Shown here: positions 26,111-39,470 of the stretch, piece after piece
Numbering within the stretch: the first letter of the stretch is position 1
Layout: each line of letters starts with the position of its first letter
Assembly: GCA_963514095.1 (NCBI GenBank)
Contig: OY741269.1
Span: forward strand, 23,861,420-23,925,419
Length of the DNA stretch: 64,000 bases
Reading direction: 5' to 3'
From: Eutrigla gurnardus
Lineage: Eukaryota > Chordata > Actinopteri > Perciformes > Triglidae
Translations under genes and position numbers: made by a program
Notes under the pieces: model-generated
Databases searched by the model: none
What the model saw: the letters and a program-made list of their open reading frames with translations, nothing else
Told to the model about the DNA's origin: nothing

Positions 26111-29100
26111 CAGACGTAGCAACACCGGCGCAGGTAAACAATTCCCCTGGCAACAGTGGACGGAGAAGACATGTGGCGATGCAGACATTAAGTATGCCAG
26201 TTGAAGAACCAGCTTGCAGACTACAGTGTTATTGTTCTATAATGTACTTTGCAGACAGCGGGAGCAGCACTCTTCCCCTTCAACAGACGTCCCTTCTGCC
26301 TCATCTGGCAAGATAAACGCACACATGGTCGAATCCGTCACTATCAGAAGTGATGCTGCCGTTACTGCTGCGGCTAATAAAGACGTGTGCGTGTTTTACT
26401 GAGGCTATTTTACATAACTGTGAGTCGGTATAGGTAATTTTCTCCTCCATTAAAGTACTGGAGTTTCCTGAATAATGGACTGCATCTACAGCACACTTTT
26501 ATCCAAAGCACTTTCTAATTTGCATCTCATTCCCCTACTCACATGCTCGATAGCAGCTAGCTATGCAAGACACCGGTCCAACCCTTTTGGGGGTGTTTGG
26601 TTGGTGAGAAGCCAGTGAGGGATCATGTCTTTCTCACCGCACTGGTGACGGGTTTCCTGGAAACGGGCGAGAAACAGATGGACGTTTACGGGATAATGTG
26701 GTCCTGTGTAGGTAACATCGGAATCAAAAGCAGCAGCAGAAACAGGATCTTAGCACGATAGCGGCAGAAAAACAGGATGCTGCCCGTGTTACCTGATGTT
26801 TCTGTTTTCGGAGTTCCTGTCGGGATGCTGCAATAGCTGTGGAGAATCATCAAAGGGTCACAGCAACACGTGCATGCGAAGGTGGAGGTTTACGCCTCCC
26901 CCCCCTACGGCCCCCTTTGCACCATTTTCAAAATGTTGAACACTTACAGGGCCCATTATTTTCATAAATAGAGGAACCGAAATCCTCAGCGAAAGGTGCA
27001 GGCACAATTAGATGATTGAAATGGGAACCGTCCGAATTTGAAACACATGATCTCAAAAGGAATTGAACTTAATGCTGTTAAGGAACTCTAATGGATCATA
27101 TTGAGCCATGTTGACTTGCTGTAAAGTGTGCGTTGAATTACAGCGGGGCCTCTCCGATGCACTCGGTGGCCTCCGCACCTGGTTTCAACGTCGTGACATC
27201 ACCGGTGGAAACAGGAATGTTTGGATTCTCGCAAAAACGGCATCAGAGGAGTCAATCAATCTTCCTCTTTCACGGATATCCACTATCACAACACCACCTA
27301 ATCAAGAGATTAAAGGAGACTCCCTAATTTGTCCAGATTTGTAGTAAAAGGATCATGCATGCGTGGCAGTAAGGGAAATTGCAGATAATATTAATGTGGA
27401 AACGTTCCACTGAGAATACGGAGAAATGTTTGAGGTTGGCCGCGGCGTCCAGATGGATGTAATGGTTTCACATGACATATTTTCAGAAATGCTGGTGGCA
27501 ATGGGGGGGGATTATAAATGGACACAAAAATGTGCATTTTACTTTATTAGGAAGAATCTCCAATTTAGCACTTTGATACAAACATTAAATGTTTAAACGT
27601 GACAGATGGGCCTAAATCATCTCTATGTCTATACTGCCTACATTCAGGTAGTATACATGCCATGTATTTATGAGAATGAGATTAAAATGTGCTACATAGT
27701 GAGTGATGGGTCAATATCTGGCCTCCGGTCGATCAGGTCTCCACCTGCTCCGTATCAGCCGTAAGATGAAGCAGCTGTGCTGACGGCATGGGGTACGCAG
27801 CATTTCAAGTCATCTCCAGAACACACCGGCTGATAAAAATGACCAGGGTGAGATGTCAAAGAGCTCAATGTTTATAGTCATGATTTTCTGCGATGCTGTG
27901 TTTTTGCAAAAATCAAAGGGATGGACTAAAGCAGAGGCCTGTAGTTGACTTATTAGTGGTTTGCAACATTAACGTTATCTCTCTCTGCTGAGGGTAGGGC
28001 TGAGGTTACCTGCATTATTACCAAACTGGTCAATTTCAAAGCATAACTTTAACTGCATTAGACTTATTAAAACCCACTTTATGCAATTTCTAATGTGACC
28101 TTTTTATTATTTTATTTATTTGACTTGGTCTGCAATGGTTTCATTTGAGTTTTTGCAGATATTTTTAATCCACAATGTGCTGCCTTTCATCCTGCAATAT
28201 GTAGCATTTTAACAATTATTTTGATTAACTTTCAGCAGAGGTTTTTTAGGGACGGTGGGTGGATTTTTTGGCAAAGATGATTCTTTTCTCCAGTTTTTCA
28301 TGTGAAGTCTTTTTTTGATAGCTTCCAGAAAACCAGTAAATATATCAGAGGTTGAGGAAAACATCTGGTGGACACTTGGTGTTCCAAAAGTCACCACTTA
28401 AACCAGAGTAAAAGGGCTGAAGAAGGATTTTTCTTCCTTTTTTTTTTGCCCCCTTCAGATATCCTGCTCTAATATTGTTGGGCTTCTGACACTGTCCTGT
28501 GCTTTCAGGTTGGCTGTAGGAGCAGCAGGTCTGTGTCAAGCGATATGTTGAGCTGTTGGTGCTGACATGGTGACAAAAAAAGCTGTTTTCTGGCTTTGCA
28601 GAGGCCTGTTGAAAGGCCTGCAGGTGCAAGCTAATGGCTGCGGTTTGAAACATCACATCGGTTTCAATGCGACAGTCAATACAATATTTTCATATATTGT
28701 CTATATCGGATTAGCTGAATTCATTGCTAGTTGTTATTTTCTTATTTTATTTTTTGGCGGGGTGATTTTTGTGATAATTTAATGGTCTGCCTCTGGAGAA
28801 CAAGGGAGAGCTGCTGCTCAGTGGGCAGCTGGCACAGAGCTGAAAGGAAGTGTGGAGATTGCAATAGCACAAAGTGGCCAGCAATGACAGAGAGAGAGAC
28901 GGGGGGTAAGGCTGCATGTAGAGACGGCGTTTATTTTAACCAAACTACTGTTGAGTTTTTAATAAAGTGTGTGTGTGACGATGAGTTGCCATGGCAATCC
29001 ATCTAGTCTGTTTGGCTTGATGAAAGCGAGATACTCTTATTCAGAGGATGTGAGAACATTGTGTGACTTTATTTTGTCCATCATTTCATTCAACTGACAA

Positions 29101-29538
29101 AGCAAACTTTGTAGCATGAATACATCAGCGATCCGTTGTTGGAAAAGTTGAACAAATCGCTCAATCCTAATACACACACGCCCGCATGCCATTCATGTCC
29201 ACAAGCTTTCATCAACAGATTCTTCATTCCGTCCTCGTAAACAATATCTGGCATTCCGGTTTTCTATGTCAGTCGGGACGGCAGCGTTTTTGGTTGTTTT
29301 TGAATGCAGTTCATCTCAGAAGGTAGTTTTGTTCCAGAGCATATGTTTGGATCTGAGGGCTGTTTGAAGGCAGATGTAGTTCCTGGCTGCATCCTTTCAA
29401 CAAACTGCCTCCTGGTAATTGGCCATTATTCTAGAACTGAGAGGCGTGCTGTCCAGAGGGCAACTACACTTGTCTGGAAACAATCACGCCGGTTGGCAGG
29501 CTGGCAGACAGCCTTGTCATTGGACGATGCCTCTCCTG

Positions 29539-29539
<1 letters not shown>
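26111..29539. other. Host non-coding DNA, no gene seen
   Basis: No exon, RNA gene or mobile element was recognised. Short T runs lie near 28441-28449. Confidence 0.55.

Positions 29540-29576
<37 letters not shown>
29540..29576. repeat. (TG)18 microsatellite
   Basis: A perfect dinucleotide run of 37 bp. Confidence 0.97.
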
Positions 29577-29577
<1 letters not shown>

Positions 29578-31959
29578 CTCCGAGGAGGGTGAACTCTGAC
29601 AAAAGACAATGGCTGACACCCAAAAACATAATTACGCAGGTTTCATCACAATCGACACGTGAATGCAGAATTATGGATGATGTTTTTGAGTAAATACTTT
29701 TTGGTGGAAGGGTTCTTAAATGGAAAAATAATAGCTTATTTGCCCTTCTGTTGCTAAAATGGCATATCATATTACTAGAGTGATACAATAACGAAAGAAG
29801 AAGGATATAGTCACAGTTCCATAACTACAAACAAAAAAATGTAAAAAAACATAAAAAGTTCATTGTCTCTTGTACCACAGGCTTTAGAAAAGGTATTTCT
29901 ACCTTGTGGAATATTTTTGCAGCCTGCCGATGTGTTGCCCTGTGAAGCCGTATTAGGTGACCTTCAACAAGTGACTCCATAATTACAGGAGAGCACGCAA
30001 GGTATGCCAAGTGACCTTCCTTCATCTGCGACCAGACCCAAACATCACAGAGGGAAAATAATAATAACACCGGACACGTCTACCTCTGGCGCAGACTGGC
30101 AACTGGATCCAGATGGAGGGAGCATATCATTACCGTTTTATTGAGATATCAAAACAGAAAGACACATTCCAGGAACCCGCCCTTTCACTCGCCTACAGAT
30201 TGTTGCTTTTGAAACAAAAAGAATAAAAGCTGATATTGTTTGTCTGCCGTTTGTTTTTGACGCAGTGCATTGTGGGTAAAGCACGGAGGTGTTGGGAGAA
30301 GCAGAGAAGAGTTGAGAGCAGGGCTCTTTGGAGGTAAGAGATAAACTCAGCCACGTTCCCTCGGGGTCCGGCACCTAACTGCTGCCTGCACAGGGACCCC
30401 TGGACCTAAAGCGTGTTCGCTTTTTTTTTTAATTAAAACTGATGACTGGAGGCACACTCCCCCTTTCCTCCCACCTGCTTTGAATTTTTGCTGCAAACAT
30501 CATGCTGACTCATTTCTTAAACTCCGGGCAGCGTGTGAATACCTGAGAACTCGGTTGACTTTCAGCATCGCCATCCTTTCATCCTTGAAAGCCAAGTCTC
30601 CTTCTTTTCAGGTCAAGCTCTCGCTGCGTGCATCCAGGGAGGCTTTCAGAACCCACACCCCCCCACCCCCCTCCTCCTCATCGTCCTCCCCCCTTTCCTT
30701 TCACCCCACTCTGACATCCTGGACCCACTCTTTGATGGTCTTTGCTCTTTTATTTGAATATTACTTATTTCTCCGCGTACCTGAAGGATGTTTAGTTATG
30801 CATATTTCTACCAGTCGGTCCCCTCTCCGCCACCGCCTCCACACACACGGGCAGATATGCACTCAAGACACACGCGCTCTTGTTTTCGTCCTCAAAGAAA
30901 TCACCGCGGGGTGCCGACGTCCCGCGTCCTCTCTCGCTGTGCATCGCAGCCAGTGTTGAGTTGCACTTTTCAGCAGGAGAACTGTACAGCGTTCGCGTTG
31001 GCACTGAAACACGCCGTCGCCGCACCCCAGAGTCACCGTTAGCCTGATTAGATCGCTGCCGGGGGGGGGGGGTTAGGGTGGCAGGCGCGGCTCCAAAAAC
31101 AAGCGTACCCAGGGTTCTGGGAGAGAAGAGGAAGTTTGGTGTGTCCCCCACTTTGATCCCACGTCAGGAAGTATTTAGAGGCGGCTCCTGAAGGAAGCTC
31201 GAAGACAAGGCAAGAGCGATGAGAGGAAAGGTGACCTGACTGCCACCGGGCCCCCGGGGGCCACATAGTGAGCCTCTGTGCCCGTCAGTTTTCTCACATG
31301 CATAATATGACTTGTCAAGTATGACTGGTAGTCGGGGGGTATTAAGATTTCAGTGATTTCGCCGAGTGTAGAAGGCTGGCTGTTGGGTGAAGGAGCAGGC
31401 TTACAGTTAGATCCACATCTAGGAATGCTGCAAGTCCTGAAGCTTCAGACTGAGTTGAAGTCGAAGGCAGTTTAAAACGTGCGTCCTTGAGTATATACGG
31501 GCACGATGTTTATGTGTGATAGCAGACGTCACATTAGAGTCCACATGCTTATTTGTCCTCTGTGGCATTCATGTAAATTATAGCAATCTGCACGGTAAAG
31601 CTTTCCAGAATAGATATTAATGGCTAGATTGATAACGTTGGCTTTCATTACTCGTACGCATCAGTTTGAACACGAAATACATACTAAATATACCAATAGA
31701 AACCCCAACTGAGCAGTGATGCCTGAGGCGTACCAGCACTCTGAGAGATCCCCAACACGTTTTAAACACATTCTGGAAATATAATAAGACAAGAGGGACT
31801 GTTACTGGCATTATGTGATAGCTGAGATTCGATCTGTAAAGTCGTTATTAGGATGTACAGTTTTCTATTTTTGTCTCATCTCACAGTTTGCCAATGTCAG
31901 CACTTAATATTATCACTTTAACTTCCATCGCAGTTAATGTCTCACGGAAGGCTGTTGAT
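29577..31959. other. Host non-coding DNA with a CpG-dense patch
   Basis: No gene recognised. 30900-31045 has about 16 CpG, including CGCGG, GACGTC and CGCCGTCGCCG, and is followed by G12 at 31061-31072. The overlapping 159-, 119- and 84-codon frames here are on opposite strands and carry no motif. Confidence 0.5.
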
Positions 31960-32530
31960 GGTGTTTTGCTTCAGTGATTTGAAATATATTCTCAATGAAA
32001 AGAGGATGTTGCAGTAGGACATCATCACAACTACAAGTATGCATTGCTAAATCCTTACTTTCTGTTGGCAAAAATGTGGTGACAAGACCTTTTAAAGGTA
32101 TCTAGAACCAAAACAAAGCTACGCCTGAATATTTTATTCAAAGTGCCACTTTGGGGCAATATACTGGTTAGTCACCAAATGCTCAGTTAACAACATGGCT
32201 AACATTGTGTTCCAGGTAGTGTGCATTGGCTTTATCTTTTTTACTGAAAACTGAAATCTGCCCACTGTGTCTGAAAACAAGCCCATGCGATCAATGAGAG
32301 TGAATTAAAACTAAAGTTTCTGGCAGAAAAACAACAATAGGCAGAAACTCTCCAACTAAAGAGTTCCATGGAGACTGCAGCTATAGGTGATGATCATTTG
32401 TGGGTTTGTCACTGTGAACAACCCTTTTCCCAACACACACAGTCTTTTCATCCATTGTTAATACAAGATTAATGATTAGAGCAGCTTGAAAACCTGCTCA
32501 AGCAATTATGGTGCACTGTGGCTCCTCTCT
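31960..32530 (+). repeat. Probable interspersed repeat relic
   Basis: Phrases such as GCAAAAATGTGGTGACAAG, AGTGCCACTTTGGGGCAA and GTGGGTTTGTCACTGTGA resemble, from memory, sequence repeated in percomorph genomes. There is no coding potential. Ends are approximate and the family name is not known to me. Confidence 0.4.
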
Positions 32531-35500
32531 AACTGAACCGTGCAGCTGGGGGCCCCGGAGTCACGCTGCTCCTGCTCCTCAGCGACGGCGGTCCTCTCCA
32601 CCATGAAGTCCACGGGGTGACATCGCCCTGTGCGGTTCATCTACTTCGCCAAAGGAATGTGCACACTTCGGCCCCCCTGGGCCTGTTGAGGAAAGAGAAA
32701 GTGTCCTGAGGAGCAAACAGCGTTCTGGCCCCGGGCCCTTGTCAACATCCACGCTGTGAGCCCTGGACCCAGAATGAAGTGATATCATTGGACTGAGGTT
32801 TTTTTTTACAGCCCGGCAAGCCCCAACTCCATCAATCATATCGTCAGACACGTGTGAGGTTTATGACGAGTGGATTAACCACCGATTGTGCAAAAGTCTT
32901 GTTGGTGAAGTGTTGGTATTTCCTTCGAAACCGGCCACGTTCGCGTTTCTTAAACAGTTTCCAAACGTCTAGTTCTGGGTTGACGATCCTGCAGCTGATA
33001 ACCATCTCATGTGGCTCTCTTTTCATGCAGTTTTCTGTGTTTTTGTTGAATCCTACTAGCACCTTGTTAGGATAAAAACTCTCTTTAACTGTGTGTGTGT
33101 GCACAAGTGAATATGGTTGACCACAACGTGTTCGTGTAAGCACTCAAAAGTGACAGTGCACAGACAAAGCCCAACCATGGAAATCAAGAAATTATGTGGT
33201 GGCCAGAATCCAACAGCTATAAACAGGTTGGACCACACCACATAGAGCGCGTGGGCTCCACGCCCCCCCACCCCCCAGCATTCCTCTCCGTCTCTGGCCT
33301 GTGGAAATGTGGGGCAAAATCCTTATGCTGATGTTTTTTACCTGTTTCAATAAGACCTCTGATGAGTTGTACTCACTGTGAAAAACTGTCAAAACGTTTC
33401 TCCGTCACATCTAACTGGTGAGGGGTGGGGGGGGGAGGGGTGACAGCTGGTGACAGCTGGTTTCACGTCCAAGAAAAATAGCGGGGTTACGGTCGTTGCC
33501 GTCCTTTCTCTCCGAGTGAAGAGCAGTGTGTTTTCAGTGCAGCGGGCCTATTAAACTGCAGTAAAGCAGCGAGCGAGAGCAGCTGAAACCTGTGAATATT
33601 ACAAACTCACGGGCGGTGCAGAGGTGTCGAGGGATTCACGCCGTTACGAGTCCCCGTTTAAGGATGTGGCTTTGATTGACAACGAGGACAAAATAGTGGC
33701 GAGGGAGATTTACGGCCGCGTGAGATTCCGTGCCGGGGCGGACATCTGGTTTTGACCGATATTTATGTGGCTTCGTGGAGCAGTGAAGGACTTTTCTGTG
33801 AGGCTGTGGGGATGAAAGTCAGCGAAGAGAAAACAAGAGTTCTGTTTAAGGATCATAAGGTTTGTTGCTCCCCCTCCAATCAAAAATGTTTCTTATTGTA
33901 ACTTCATTTGGATCGATTGTTTGGCCTTGATTGTGCGGAGCCGTATGCATGCAAAGTTTGACACTCGAAGGCACAGAACGTTTCTCTGTCCTCACTTTGA
34001 GTCTCTGAGGGAGCGTTTGACGTGATTTGTGACGTCGCCACTAGTTTGGAAGCCAATCGCAGTCTGATGTGTAACTTCCACGTGTGATGTGGAAGCTTGA
34101 AAGCGCCACTGATCACACATGGACATTTCCCAAGAAACTTTGAAGGAATCTATTGTAAGGAGAGCCCCTTGAGATGCAGCATCTCATTTTCCCATAGACA
34201 CAAAATAAATTATAAAACCTACATACAAACAAAAAACACCAATACATGAAAAGTATAAAGAATAAGTAGAGACACATGGACTCTCCCATCCTAACTAACC
34301 CTCAACTATGAAAAGACACAATGATCGGGATAAAAATAAATCAATTAAATGGAACGCATCACCATAAAGAACAGTTAGAATAGTCTGACTGGCAAGTTAT
34401 TAAAAGCATGAATGGGATGTTTTCAGATGAGTCCTGAAGCAGCAGAGGGAGGTAATGGATCGAAGAGAAAGAGGTCACATGGAGCTTTGTATTTGGAATG
34501 AATTCCAGCCGATTTCTTTGGAAATCCTGGGTAGTATCCGTTTAAGAAATGGTTGTGAAAAAAGCGAACTGGCCTTTCAAAAAAAGAATTGATTACTGGT
34601 CATGGACGGGAAAAGCCACAAAGTTCTCTCTCTCTCGTTTCCTCTCACAGTTCTGTTCACGAGAGGAAGGAGTTGGAACGGCATGAAATCAGAGGTCACA
34701 ACTGATTGTTGATCACCTTCCCCCCCCGCAAAAACGGCGAGTTACCAATGAAAAACGACGTGGATCGAAATCAAAAGAGATTTAACGTTTAATGGGAAAT
34801 GGAAAACGCTTCGACTGCGAGGTGAAGGCTGATGACAAGTCTGATTACTGGCGTATATCGGACGTGTCTGATGCGTACTGTGCGTTCCCCCGGCCGTACG
34901 GCATGTTGAGTTGTTAACTCCATGTCGGATCCTACGATGATGACATGAACACTATCCAGATGACCGCGCAATTACCACTAAAACCCCCGAATCAGAGAAA
35001 ACATGCACGCGTGCTCTCCCTGCCTTTTCTGTCTCAAGGTCAATTTTGCTGTTTTAATATACCATCGTTTTCAATACACATTAAAGGTCCAGGGACACGG
35101 TCCAGTGAGCAGCTGGTTTTGCTGAATTGTGATCCGCAGCCACGGGACACACTTTACCACCCAATGCGCATTTTCCAGCGACAATTAGGGCCTAGCGTTT
35201 GTCTTCATTTGAGCCGTTTGGCTGTTAAATATGCCTTGGGGATGGCCACTTGACCCCAGGAACTATGTTATGCGGCCACAGAAAAATGCCTCTTCCTTTT
35301 CTCATTTATTGCAACTCTAATGGACGGACAGGAACAATGAGGTGGAGCCGGTCTGGTTACCAAAGAGGGGGGGCAGCCATCTGAGTTTTTTATTAGAAAT
35401 ACTATCTGTGGTCCATATGGACAGATGGGTACATGGGAGGGTGTGTGTGTGTTTTGGATACATTAGGTCTCAATGATTAGGACACTCTGCACACTAAAGT

Positions 35501-36820
35501 AGCCTGGCGTTTGGGGGGGGGGGGGGGGGGGGAGTCTGCGTCAGGGAGGAGAAACCACCATATCAGGCCTACACAGAAACAGACCTCCAACCATCCAGCG
35601 TACACAAAAACACACACAAAAATAGAAAGATTAACACATTCTTCTATAGGCAAACATCCCAGTCCATGTTTACACAGACTTACATCCAACCTGCCATAGT
35701 GATCCAGCAGTGTCACCCCGAGGGGGGGGATGCACCGTAACCCCGCCTCACCCACACGTTGCCCCGCGGGCCCCGAGGCGTCGCTTGGCCGTGGCTTCCA
35801 CTGGCCCCGTGCAATCTGTCAGGAGGCCCAGAGATGTCTCACTTATATCAATAGGAGAGGCGTATTGTTTCAGGGGGCTTCCTCTTTCCTGTACAGGACA
35901 GTCCTGATGGAGAGGGGGAGGGGGGGGCACCACAGGGCCGCCAAACCGCCTGGGGCCACTTGGACTATGAAAGGTATAATGTTGTTAAACGAGAGCTCTG
36001 GATTTTCCTGCCTCTTTAGCGTATCATTTAACAAGGCGACGGCCTCACCAGGAGTGTTTTTCCAGTTCAGTGCTCCGCCGACGTTATCAGATTTTGATCC
36101 ATTTCTTTATTTGTTGGCTTTTGTCAAAGAGAAGCCGTGCGCGGTTACAGTTGCCGTTTCCTGTCTCCGGAGGGGAAATAAAGGTGAATGTGCAGCCAGA
36201 TTGCGTTCTCCGTGTTGAGACTTTTAAGATGCTCTATAGAAACAACTTAAATCGTCACGACAATCTAGAAGGTGTCAAGTTTGAGCTTATTATTAAAGTC
36301 AATGATCATGAGTCTGGATAATGATTGAAAGTAATGAGGCGTGAAGGGAAAATGAGCAACTTTAATGTGCATAATACATCCTAAGGCTTGCCAAAATTCA
36401 CTCATGAATCAGTAATATTTGTAAATATTTTAGAGAATTCGAAATCCATATAGTGTTGGGAAGGCTCTCAGCGCTGGGCCGGAGTTATTAAAATGGATTA
36501 TTGTGGAGCTCACGACTCCAAAAAATGTCCAGTTCATTCTCTTTTAATCTGTGTAGCTGAACATAGGAGGGAATATTTCTTCTTTTTTCTCTTTTTGCTG
36601 TTGGCACAGACTCGGATTGAGACGACCACTGGGCAAGCAAAGGGGTGTTTGCTCAAGTGGAGCCAATTACTCAAAATAAATTGGGTCTTCCTCTCTATTC
36701 CCTCCCTTGCCCCCCCCCCCTCCTTCCCCTCAGCCTCTCATCTCTCTGGTATGGGTTGTCATTTGAAAAAGCGGGTCAGATCCTCGGCGAGCCCCTCCTT
36801 CCAAATAAACAGGCTAGTAA
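32531..36820. other. Host non-coding DNA, no gene seen
   Basis: A TGACAGCTGG direct doublet lies near 33441-33460, a possible degraded repeat rich in A/T at 34160-34420, and G20 at 35513-35532. The 162-codon frame at 35730-36218 is judged chance. Confidence 0.5.
35513..35532. repeat. Poly-G tract (G20)
   Basis: Twenty consecutive G on the plus strand; it could fold as a G-quadruplex. Confidence 0.97.
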
Positions 36821-38300
36821 TGGCTGTTTACCCAGAGTGTGAGCGCCATTACGAGCGAGGAAGTTAAACATCTATGACAGGCAAAATGGCCGCAGACAAA
36901 TCACTGTTGCCCTTTCTTGAGGGATTGATTGGAAAAATGCTGATTTCCCCCCCCCACCTCCCATCCTAACTGTTACCAGCAGCTGAACACGCTCGTGACG
37001 GCTTTTCAGGAAAAAAAAAAGCCATACCAAGCGGGTGGTGTAAGGATTGAAATCAAAAAAGCTTTTGTTTGTCTGCAATTACACCACGGAGTGAGCAGAT
37101 GACCTTCCCCGGAGATGGATTCCATCACAACGGTTGCCGTGGGAGCCACAGGCCTCGCAATCAGAAAGCACCTCACTAGCGTCGGGGGGGAGAAAACACC
37201 ACAGCCCACGTTTCCGTCACCTCGTAAGATCTGGACAGCGTAACGTGGAAATGAGGAGGACGTGGAATATGAAGGTGCATTCATAATTGACTATAAGGCA
37301 AATGTTTTAATGGGCTTAACGTCATCCGGTTGGAGTCGTTACGAGATCAAAAAAACCAAGTCAGGAAATAATTTGAAGTGAAAGGCACCGCTCTGTGACT
37401 GGGTCTTTAATTGGAAATGAAATGGGGAGGGTAAACAGAGCTATGCATTTGTGGTCATACATGTGTGAAGAATGAACTGTATTCAATCACAGGCTGCTAA
37501 CTAGTCCATAATGGAACTTTGCATAATTGGGTGCTGGCCGAGTAATTTACCATCAGGCTTTTTTTTTTTAACTTTGTCTGTGAAGGTCGGACGCAAGTAA
37601 AGAGACTTTGACAAGTTGAAATATACATTTTTATGACTATAATCATGAGACTTGGTCTAACATTTTTTTTTTCTAGCAGCCAGGTGGCCTTGTCTTTTAT
37701 AGATCTGGCAAGGTCACACTGCTGCAGTACTTTGCATGAACTGTAGGTTTGAATCAAAAGAAAATGTTAATATATTTGATAATTAATAAATAACATTAAT
37801 CATTTTTCAAGTAAAATGACCAAACATTTGGTTCAGCTTGTCAATAGTGAACATGGAATGTCTTCAACCTTTAATCCAGATCTTTCTGTTTCCAACTTTG
37901 TGGTGAATCTTAGTTGTGAAATGATTTTTAACGAAAAAAAAATAAGATTGCTGAACATTTGGTTCGTTATTTGGACTTATTGCTCCATTTTTCTTGTGAA
38001 ATAACGTGTAGTTGTGTCATTTAAATGATTTTAAAAGCCTGAAGAATGAGAAAAGGGAAAATGAGAAGCAGAAATAAACCTCGTGGTGCAAAGGGGCTTA
38101 GAGGACCGCATGGGGGGGGAAAGAAATGAGAAATGTGGATGTTATAAAAGATGGAGTTGATTAAAAGGCAAAGTAAGAATGCATTCGGTCATTTAGAAAC
38201 AAAAGTCTATAATCTCATAAACTAAGAAGGAGGGGGATTTTGATGTTCTAAAATGCCAATAACATAAAAAAAAAACACACACACAACAATGGGGTGTGAA
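36821..38300. other. Host non-coding DNA, no gene seen
   Basis: Near 36830-36935 is a patch with GCGCCATTACGAGCG, CTATGACAGG (MEIS/TGIF-like) and GATTGATTGG, a weak candidate regulatory element. The rest is AT-rich, with an interrupted T-rich run near 37559-37572. Confidence 0.45.
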
Positions 38301-38329
38301 GCTGGTTGCACTTACAGCCGTATTCTTTA

Positions 38330-38570
38330 CAGATGGGGGTCCGGAGGCACGGCGAGCTCTGGGCCCGAGGGTTTTTCCTCGCAGATTTGAGCTGTGAGAG
38401 AATGTACAACGGGCCGAGGCACGTTGTTGTAATTGGCTCGCAACGGAACGGTCTGCAGCTCTCGAGATGTGAGGCGAAACTTCAAAATGGGTGTTGCCTG
38501 AGCTCCGATTCGGCCAATCGTCGTGGGCCGAAACCGCCGACTCGGAGGGGAAGTTGTACGGTGTTGAGTC
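38330..38570. other. CpG-dense islet with two CCAAT words
   Basis: I count 22 CpG between about 38341 and 38565. CCAAT words occur at 38514-38518 (plus) and 38436-38432 (minus), 80 bp apart in opposite orientation. It could be a small promoter or enhancer. The 181-codon minus-strand frame over it (38738-38193) has no recognisable domain. Confidence 0.4.
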
Positions 38571-39199
38571 ATAAACCCTGGCACAACACCCAGCAGGCAT
38601 TTCTGTCTCATGCATTTCCAAAACGAACGGTTGACATGGATAATGCAGCAGCGTCCGGTGGAAACAATATGGGACATCCCTGCCTGCGTGTGTGTGAACA
38701 GGAATCTTGCATGTGTCTTTTCCTGTATGCATGTGCATGTATCTCTGTGTGAATCAAAGCAAACACACTCTTTCTCTCTCCTTCAGCTGTCGGAGTGCCA
38801 GGCAGCATTCAACACCTGGATCAGCAGGTCTAACCCCCCCCCCCCTCCCATGCACATCTACTCTTACACACTCCACTGATCTCCGTCGCCCCGCAGAGGG
38901 AGAGGCTACACAGCTGCTAACTTTCCCAAGCCCCTTTTTCACGTACAGTCTCATACATTGTTGAGCTACTGTAACCGATTCCCGGCGAGGTTTTCACCAC
39001 GTTCCCCCCTGATTCTGCTCTCCGGGTTTAGAGTCGCGTCACATCGGCCTCTGGATTGTTTTACTCTACTTTTTCATGTCGTATAATGTACAGTGACAGC
39101 GTAGACTTTATCCTCCAGGATTAGATTTCTCCACGTAGGTTGTTGACAGATGCTCGGTGTCCTGTTGTTGCTGGGTCAGTAGTAATGCACCCCCCCCCG
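38571..39199. other. Host non-coding DNA, no gene seen
   Basis: Short C runs near 38837-38845 and 39190-39197. No other feature. Confidence 0.55.
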
Positions 39200-39470
39200 C
39201 CGCCCCGAGGGCTGGCTTTGTTAATTGTGCCAGTAATCTGTTTAAAGTATACTGCATGGAAGATGTAGGGAATTATCATCGGGGTATTTGTATTCCTCTC
39301 TCCGCGAGCCTTTGTTCAATAATGTATTCCTGATGTTGGCGTTACAATAAACGCTGCTACGCCGTGGACTTTATTCCAAGTGTGGCCACAGGATCTGGCA
39401 AGGTGTGTGTTTTTCGGTCAGGGCCTCGGGGATAACCCAGGCATAAATAATCATAACATCGCACTATTTT
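39200..39470. promoter_or_regulatory. Candidate conserved non-coding element (SOX-like)
   Basis: CCTTTGTTCAATAATG (39309-39324) is a strong SOX-type word. GTTAATTG and GGAATTATCATC flank it in non-repetitive sequence. Inference from motifs only. Confidence 0.25.

Noticed and set aside
30480..30959. 159-codon plus-strand frame
   Set aside because: It runs through a (C/T)-rich simple stretch with poly-Pro and poly-Ser; looks like chance.
35730..36218. 162-codon plus-strand frame
   Set aside because: Stop-poor, GC-rich sequence; no recognisable domain, and several overlapping frames on both strands.
38193..38738. 181-codon minus-strand frame
   Set aside because: It overlaps competing frames in a CpG-rich patch and has no domain, signal peptide or codon pattern.
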